From Aplectana chamaeleonis (Eukaryota; Nematoda; Chromadorea; Rhabditida; Cosmocercidae), in NCBI GenBank assembly GCA_029168955.1, contig JAPDOI010000157.1:62001-126000 (forward strand): DNA of 64,000 bases, written 5' to 3'. Positions 36,101-45,100 of this stretch are shown here, in pieces (the stretch's first letter is position 1; each line of letters starts with the position of its first letter). Both the position numbers and the translations under genes were made by a program. The notes below the pieces were generated by a model. That model was not told the DNA's origin, searched no databases, and saw only the letters and a list, made by a program, of their open reading frames with translations.

Positions 36101-39100
36101 AAAAAACCACGGTGTATACATAGATATCGTTTGTTTCAGAACTTTATGCAATGAATTAATTCGCAAATTTTTCTTGGGTGGAGCCATGAAGGGGATACTC
36201 ACAAACAAGAAGTCCCATGATTTCTATTTTCGCGGAGAAATTTTCCAAGGGAATTTTTTTCAGTGCCTCCTTTACTCATAAGGCGCACGGTAGAATTTCT
36301 ACAAAATCAACTAGATGTACATACTCAAACTACGGAGCGTCGCTGTCAATCACACTGTTTAGGGCCTTTCAGAGTGGCGTCGCAGAAAAATTCGCTGTCG
36401 CGGCGACGTGGTGAGAGATGGGGGGTGCTACGCAGCGCAAACCGTGCCGCGCGACGGGAGCGAACGTCGCGTTTTCAGAGTGGGAGTGACGGCGCGAGCT
36501 GGGAGCGACGTTCCGCGAAGTTTTGCGAGGCGAATAGTCTCGGCCATTTTTGTCGCTGTAGTTTCTTCATATTAGTTAGTGTTCCTTCGTTACTATCTAC
36601 CCATCAACTCTCTGTAGAATCATCTTTTTGCCTATTTCACTAGCTGTTTGCCATCCAGGATAAATTTCGTCATGGCATTTGTTCTGTCATCCAGAATTCC
36701 TTTTGTCATGGTATTTAATTGGTTATCCAGGATTGATTTGTTATCCAGAATTTATTTCGTCATGGATTTATTGGTCATACAGGATTTATCTCGTCATGGG
36801 GTTAAAATTTTTTGTTGTGGACACCATTATTGTTATGCAAATCTTTTCAGTTGAAGGTGATTCTACTGGTGATAGTGTCTCTTGGTATATTATTCGAAAT
36901 CTATAACTCGTTTTTGTTGATCAATTCCAGAATGTCTGAGATTGCAGAACACGCGAGGGATGACGCGCCAATATGTTTATGCGCTCTGATCGAACTTAAA
37001 GGGCAGCGAAGAAATGAGACGCTGAGCAAGAAATATGACGCGGCGGCAATCGATAGGCCACGCCTTTTTTCACTCGCTCTGAGGAGCGATGTCGCGAATT
37101 TCGCAGCGACGCCACTCTAAAAGGCCCTATTAGGTGTGATTCACATGCCTTTGCCAATTTATTCTTCTGCCTCTACTGCCTGATTTCACTCGTTCGGCAA
37201 AGAAAACCCTGGGCTCCGAATTGTGGAAAATCAAGCATTTGCGGGAAAGCAAAAAAATGCTTAATTCAAAAAAGATTATTTTATTCACAAATATCGAGGT
37301 GCTATGTGGGAAGGGGGGGCACTATGGCGCGATGGACTTGGCCACGCCCATTTTACTGTGCCGCACTAAATTTGAGCACCTACCCGGGGTTTCCCTCCCC
37401 TGCCAAAATCAGGAGAGCCATTGCGGCACGGAAAAATGGGCGTGGCCAAGTGCGATACAACAGTGCCCCCCCCTCCCACATAGCACCAATATCGAAAAGT
37501 CGTATTCAAATAAATCGAAAAGCGATGTAGTGTTGACTGCAGTTTAGAAAATTTGAGGTAACAAAAGCTTCTCCAAGGAATATTGGAACGGCAAAGCTCT
37601 TCATCTAAAAACTTCCAGTTCAGAATGCTGTTGGTATTCTCCGAGGAACTTTTTCGAAACCCTCTTGCTTCAGTGGTGATGGAGGGGTTAGAAAAGCGGT
37701 GTAAAACTAGTTCGGGGGGGGGGCACTCCGAATCCACGTGAGAAATGGTTGATTCTGCTTTCAGAAATCGATTTCATTTCATGAAATTTCCAGGAAATTA
37801 GGTGTGATAACATTATCACATATCTGATAACGAATGAAAATTTCATTTTCATGGATGAATCTTTCCATTTCTATGGGTAAGTCTTGAGTGGCCCCCCGAA
37901 CTAGTTTTGCACCAGAAAAGCTAATCGATAGAGCGAAAGGTGATGAGTGAAACAGCAAATCCGAAGGGCGGAGGGTAAAGCCATTGATGGTAGGACTTCG
38001 GCGTATTTTGGCTACCGTGTTCTGGCAATCGCTTCAGGACCCAAAGCCCGTTTCCCTCGACATCGGAACCGCTTTGCAGCTCCATTGAGTTCAATCACGA
38101 GCGTTTCCGGTACGATTTCGCTCTGGAGCGTACTAGATCATCCATTTAGAGGTTGGATCACATCAGAACTTGTCAGCGCAGCGATTTTTTCAAACTTTCA
38201 AGCCTAATGTCTTCGAACTCTAGGCGTGATAGCTCAAAAAGGGGCACTCAAACTGAAAATCTCACATTGTGTTCACTATTGACTTCATAGGCCTCCTGGC
38301 TCTCCTGATTTTCCAATGGACGGAAAACCCGGGTTGGTGAGAACTTTGCGGAGTGTGGAGAACCACGGTGTATACACAGAAATCGCTCGTTGCAGATGCT
38401 TATGCAATGAACTACTTCGCTAATTTTTTTTGGGTGGAGCCATAAATGGTATCCTAACAAACAAGAATGCCCATGATTTCTGTTTTCGCAAAGAAATTTT
38501 CCAAAGGAATTTTTCCTCAGTGCCTGCTCTACTCATAAGGCGCACGGAAAATTTTCCACCTAATGAACTAGAAGTATTCAAACAACAGAGTGTCACCATT
38601 TAGGTGTGATTCACATGCTTTTGCCAATTTATTCTTCTGCCTCTACTGCCTGATTTCACTCATTCGGCTAAGAAAACCCTGGGCTCCGAATTACGGAAAA
38701 TCAAGCGTTTGCGGGAAAGCAGGAAAATGCGTAATTCAAAAAAGATTTCATACTTAAAAATATCGAAAAAGTCGTATCCAAATAAATCGAAGAGCAATTT
38801 AGTGGTGACCGCAGTTTGAAAAACTTGAAATAAATAAAGCTTCTCCAGGGAATATTGGAATAGTAAAGCTCTTCATCTAAGAACTCTTCCAGCCCAGTTC
38901 AGAATGCTGTTTGATTTGATTTATTACACGGTAGAACCGTGTCAAAGACAAACAACGAGAAAAAAAAACACCCAAACGGCAATTAAAGAGACTAAATATT
39001 GTCGGACAATAATAAGGCAAATGGATGAACTGGCTATTAGGCATACACCGGCACCATGAGGAATGAGGGTGCTATGTGGGAAAGGGGGGCCACTATTGCG

Positions 39101-42100
39101 CGATGGACTTGGCCACGCCCATTTTACTGTGCCGCACTAAAATAGAAAAACTTATTGACCAACCGCTTCGGACACTCAAATCCTTCGTCGGACACGGCGC
39201 GGTCCCGTCGCGCTCGCATTGGGGCGTCATATTCCTCAGCTCCACTCGCCGCATTATGTCCATACTCAGATTTGTACTTCGTGAACGGGATTTTCACTTC
39301 TATCTGCGATGTTCAATTGGTGAATAGGTTCTTCTTGAACAACAGTTGATTAGAGGACGACGAATCAGTACAGAAAGGCAGACATCTTCATTCAGTACAT
39401 AAAATGTCCGCTTCTACCATGCTTTCCATTGGATTTTTCCTGCTATTTTCTAGGAGTGTAAGTTTTCCAGCGCCTGTTCTTTCTCAATAGATAGTTACCG
39501 ACCAATCTTCTAGCGATTATTAATTTTGAATAGCCAACCTTGCGGTGTGGCTAGCACTTGTACAGTGTCCTCACTCCACAGTACTATCTCATAGTTCGAT
39601 ATAGTACACAACGACCCTCCTCGTCCCACTAGTACGCGCTTTTTATCCAGCGTTCCATTTTCTGGGTCAGTCGACTGTCTACGGTCGCGCATCTCAAAAA
39701 AATGATTATCAACGATACGGCCGTTCGTAAGGAATTATACCTCAATTCGAAGTTCTTCTATGATTGTTTCCTAATCTTATTTTGTAGCTGCTGCAAATAT
39801 TTCTGGCAAAATGCAACTTTTGGTGACTTTAAAAACGCTGGACCATTGGCTATGATGGGAATATGGTAGTTTATCAAGGCCCACTTATCGATCTTTAAAG
39901 TCTAAGTGAGATTACGCCAGCCAAATAGTACCATGTTCTATATCTGTTGTAAGATAAAGTAAGCTTCAGAATATCGAGAAACGGGTATGTTTATGTTTTA
40001 AGTAAAATCCGCAGTAACATTTTTAATGCCCCGAAAATTGCCTGATGGATAAATATCGCCTAGCTCCCTCATTCTGAGATGGTCGAAGTAAAGCTTCTCG
40101 GGCTTATCATGCCGAAATTTCCTGATTACTGTTATATTTTGCGATGGAAGACCGCTCCGTTGCTTGCTCCGACTGGTTTCATGCGAGCAAGCTAGGCTTT
40201 ACCTTATCTTTTTGCTTAACAGAAACCCCCTCTTAACCTTTCTCGGAGTTTTCTTCGGAAACTAAATAGCATCTCTTTGGAAACAATAGTAATCGCTAAA
40301 AGACCGGTCGGTAACTGTCTAGTAAAAAACAGGCTATGCAGAACTTACACTCCTAGAAATTAGCAGAAAAAGCAAATGGAAATCATGGTAGAAGCGAACA
40401 ATTTTACGTGTCTGCCTTTTTTTGAATGATTCATCGTCCTCGAATCATTTGCCGTTTCAGAAGATCTTATTGGCCAATTGAATTTTGCAGATAAACACGA
40501 AAATCTCGTCCACGAAGTACAAATCCGACTACGGACACAATTCGGCGAGTTGAGCTGAGGAAAATCGCGCCCCAATGCGAGCGGGTCGCTACCGCGTCGC
40601 GTCCGACGAAGGATTTGAGTGTCCGAACCGGTTGGCCATTAAGTTCTTCTCACTAAATTTGAGCACCTACCCGGGGTTTCCCTCCCCTGCCAAAATCAGG
40701 AGAGTCATTGCGGCACGAAAAAATGGGCGTGGCCAAGTGCGATACAACAGTGCCCCCCCCTTCCCACATAGCACCTTTCCACCTACCAAACCTGACCGAA
40801 GTAATTTGTTGAATTCAGACCCCGCCCTATTGACAAAGAAGAGCTGTCGTACATTCCGCCTGGCCCCAACGAGGCCCAATTTCACCGGCGCTCGTCTAGT
40901 GATTGATGGTCTCAGGTTGAACAGCCGGCTAGCCTTGATACCAGCACTCCCATGAATGCTCTTGTACATCATTATCATATCAATATCATTATCTGTTCTT
41001 ATTCTTCCTAGGAAATTCTTCGAAACCCTCCTGCTTCGGTTGCGTCGGAACTCGTCCGGCCAGCGCCGTCCGATCTCGTCCGCGGCGCGATGTCCGAACT
41101 CGTCCGCCTGGCGTCCGAACTCGTCCGGCACGCAAATCGCCGAAACACATTGACATCAAGGGAAGGTGCTCGAACACAGGATATGAACACTGACCTATCA
41201 CTGGTAGATAATGTATCGGGAAATACCAGTTTTCGGGTAGGCATTAGTAATTAAGGAGGCCTTCAAAATAGAATGTTTTTTTTGTAATTGCACCGGGTTT
41301 AGTTAATGAATCTCTACCGGCGCATGAAACTAACAGAATGTTTTCGTTTGCAATAGTGGGCTTCTAGTGGAATCTTATCTGGACACATACCGACCTAAAT
41401 TGTTGATGTGATGTTTTTATGACTGTCAACTCAAGGAAAAAAACTCAGCCAAAACCGCTTCGAAATCAGTCAACCCCTCGATAATCTTCGCAATCGGTTT
41501 TGTTAAATGAATTGAATCCAGTATCGGATGATACATTTTTTTAAAGGATGAATGCGGGAACCAGCGAGCTGCCTCGTAATGATCCTTCAGAAAACATAGA
41601 AAAACGAAAGTTAGGAATCTACTGTAAGAACCACCATTTAAAAAAAACCTCGGAATCGTTGTATAAGCAGCCCATGTACCTAATATCAGAAAATGAAGCG
41701 CAACCACTTCATTGCCAGATTGTTCAATAAGCTTTGTCGTTCGTTAAGAGAGGGTGTTGCTACTAGTCCAGAATTTTTTTGTTTTGCTGGTACACTCTTC
41801 ATATGACATATGTGAAGTTTCATTTTAATCTGTCAATTCATTCTTTGTTTACAAGCCATTGAGTGTCGCCATGACACAGCAATGGAAAAAAATTCATGCG
41901 TAGCAAGCGTTTCTCATCAAATGAAGAGGTCATAACGACTGTTAAAGCGTATTTTGCAGACCTTCCGGATCCTCACTTCATGGATGGGATCCACAGATTG
42001 GAGGATCGTTGGAGCAAGTTTATTAATGTTTAGTTATACTGAATAATAAAGTGTATTTGAACCACAAAATTGTGTTTTTCTTATCGAACGACAAAACTTA

Positions 42101-45100
42101 TTGAACAACCTGGTACATACATGCCGTTTCCTCACATAAATGAACCTATATATTATTGAGAACGCTGTCAAACTATTTCATTTTAGTTGCATTTTAATGC
42201 TGTGTTACCGATTCTATGAGAACTCACACCCATCGTCTCGGGAGACGGGCGACGGCAGAGGAAAAGGTTAGAGCGCAGACGGCGAGGGTCAACGCGCAGA
42301 CAGCTTGTGTTCATTATCATTGGAGCGCGATAGACAGATCGTTATCGTTCGAAGGGCTCAGTACGCATTACGAGTTGCCAGTTTGAGCTCTTTTGAAAGA
42401 TTAGAGGTAGGCATGCTGTTTTAGAGTGGTGGGCAACCTGATTTATCCAAACAAATGCAAGCATAGTGGAGTAAATATAACAACTACCTAAAAAGAACAA
42501 CTTCGAGAAGCATTTACTACATCTGTCATCTAATCTATTGGCTACCAAATCAAAATAATGACTGGGCATTGAGATCAATAGTGAAACACCGTGTTTTAAC
42601 AAGAACAGCTTTCACAAACATCCACTACATCAACGAGCTGATCTTGCGGCTATATAGTTTAGATATGGATGGCATTCTGCTTCTGTACGAGGCCTATTCA
42701 CGGTGTTAACAAACAGGTTGTACCCACGGGGCTCTTCAGTAATTTCATCCTGCCTGGTTCCTTTTCTTGGTGGGCATGTAGATAGCTCTGACCAAGTTCA
42801 TCGTTAGATAGTGGCAAAATCTTAGAAAAAATTCAGTATGGAAACGTCCTTTCGAAATACACTGGTATACAGTGATTAGTTCTATGAGTCTCATACTTTT
42901 GACGACTGGAATTATTTTGTGCAAGACTTCGTTGGTTGTTGAAGGCATGATGTAGTTGAGAGCCTGTGCATTGAAGTTAAGGAAATAACATTACAAGTAA
43001 AATAGTTATGGCCATCTTTTGACACTATAATAATCGCTCGATATCAGGCTCGTGAATGTGAACTTAACGCGAGTGACTCCCTAGAATTGAACCATGAATA
43101 TGAAAAGTTTGCGATTTCAGAGGAGGGACAATCCATTTAGAAATTATACGACATTTAATACAACGCATTTATATCCTATCGGCGGCTGTCATTTGAATTC
43201 CCGCGCCCGCCGCGCGGGGTCGCCGCACCGCCGTCGCGATGCGGCGGCTGCCGGCCTGGCGCGATGCCAAAGAGCTGGATGAACGAGGAAAAACGCAATC
43301 TAGGTGGTTCTTGACGACTAAACGTGACAGTCCGGATGTTTCCTTCCTGGATAATGCTTATCAAAGCGTCTCCCTATTATTCGACCTAATTAGGGTTTTG
43401 ATTATCGACTGGGTCGGCAGTATTAGGTCTGTTAAGTTTTCTGAGTGCACAAGGTCCACTCATCGAAACTTTAACTCGTTGTTATGAGCCATTTTGAACT
43501 TGAATCACAGCTATAGAAGTAATTTGAAGCATTTAATTGCTGTCAACCTCATGTGCACTAAATTCCTTCCTAGCATTGCTCCTAGCGAACTAGCTACGTA
43601 CCATTGTATCGGGCAAACTTCAGTATTCCGTTGTATACGTTTGCAGGAATATGATGTGCATGGTAGAGAAATGCGTCTAGTTCTTATCAAAGGATTCGGC
43701 ACACTCATATCGCACTGCGGAAAATCTTTAAGAAACCAAAAATCGCCTCTAAGTTCGAATACTTTTATCGACGACATTTTTTAATGCTACCTAACATAAT
43801 CATCCTGTTGCAGATACAGCCGCATGGCTGATTAGGAGTAAGGGTAGGGGCTGGTGTCTCCCATCAGCCAATCGGCAATGTCTCAGGGGTGTAAAGATCT
43901 CTGTCGATTGACCGATGGAAGGATTGACCCCTCCCGTACTCCTATCTACCCCTATATAGGAACATGAGTAGGTATGAGCACGACAGTGCTTCTTCATCAC
44001 GTTTGTTACTCAGCTTGAGATCAAGCATGCCTCTTTCTACACGAAGAAGTGAAGCCGAACCTTTCTTACAGCTTAACCTTCAAGGTTTGGCTTGATCCTC
44101 GTTCTCATTCCTCACGCAAGTTCAGTGGCGTGCCGCAGGCAAGGTTCGTACGCATGATACGCTCCGAAATGCTGCGCAAAAGTCACTTTGCTCCATTGCG
44201 TCCGTGCCGCGCGAACGCTGTTCTTCCCTTGATCGTTGTCTCTTCTCTTACTCCGCACACGCACTTACGCGAGACAGGAAAATTTTTCTTTAAAAAAAAT
44301 CGGGAGGAATAGCCCTACCAGCACACTCTTCCTCACTATATCATCCTTGCGTTGGCAAAGATTGGTAAGGAAGTGCCTTTGGAAGCACTGTATTCCAGCG
44401 TAACAAAATTTTGAAGAAGGGCCCTAAAGGTAATTTTGAAGAAGGGCCCTAAAGGTAATTTTGCAGTTCTCAGTTATCGGTGAGGTTGTGTGACGAACAG
44501 AGCAGTCGATGGTAGTGGTCGACATCTCGGGGTGTTAATTTCGTGCTAAAACTTGGCGGTCGTCTCGCTTTGAAAACCCATTTTCTACCACCCCTTTTAG
44601 CTGCATACAGCGAAAGAAGTTCGCATGGGAATCGAAGCGATAATTTACTCCAAAATAACGCTCACAAGTGTCGTTGAGGTCCACCAACGGGTAAAAGTTA
44701 CGGAGTGTAGACGTTGTGTACTCAGAAAATATACCAGACTTAATATTGGCGACCCAATGGATAATCAAACCTCAATTAGGTTCAATAATAAGCAGTAGCT
44801 TGTTCACTAACGTCATCCAGGTCGAAAACGGCCGAATCATGTCGATTAGCCGTCAAAAACCAACCCAAAGCGCGTTTTTCTTCGCTCATCCAGTTCTTTG
44901 GCATCGCGCCAGGCCGGCAGCCGCCGCGTCGCGACGACGGTGCGGCGACTGCGCGCGGCGGGCGCGGGAATTCAAATGACAGCCGCCGATAGGATATAAA
45001 TGCGTTGCATTTAATACACTATATATAGCTTTGATAGCATCCATATTACTCTCTCTGTCACCAGTTACATCCTGCACTTCTGATATTCACACCCTGCGAT

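Larger units (their letters stand above)
35725..37635. repeat. Dispersed repeat, copy 1, carrying two MITE insertions
   Basis: Outside two insertions it aligns with copy 2 at 37978-38909 (shared: ccattgatggtaggacttcg, ggtgtgattcacatgc, cagttcagaatgctgtt). Its length is 1911 bp. Subtracting the insertions with one duplication each (771 and 198 bp) leaves 942 bp, against 932 bp for copy 2. A third partial copy, in reverse, is at 45696-45873. Confidence 0.85.
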
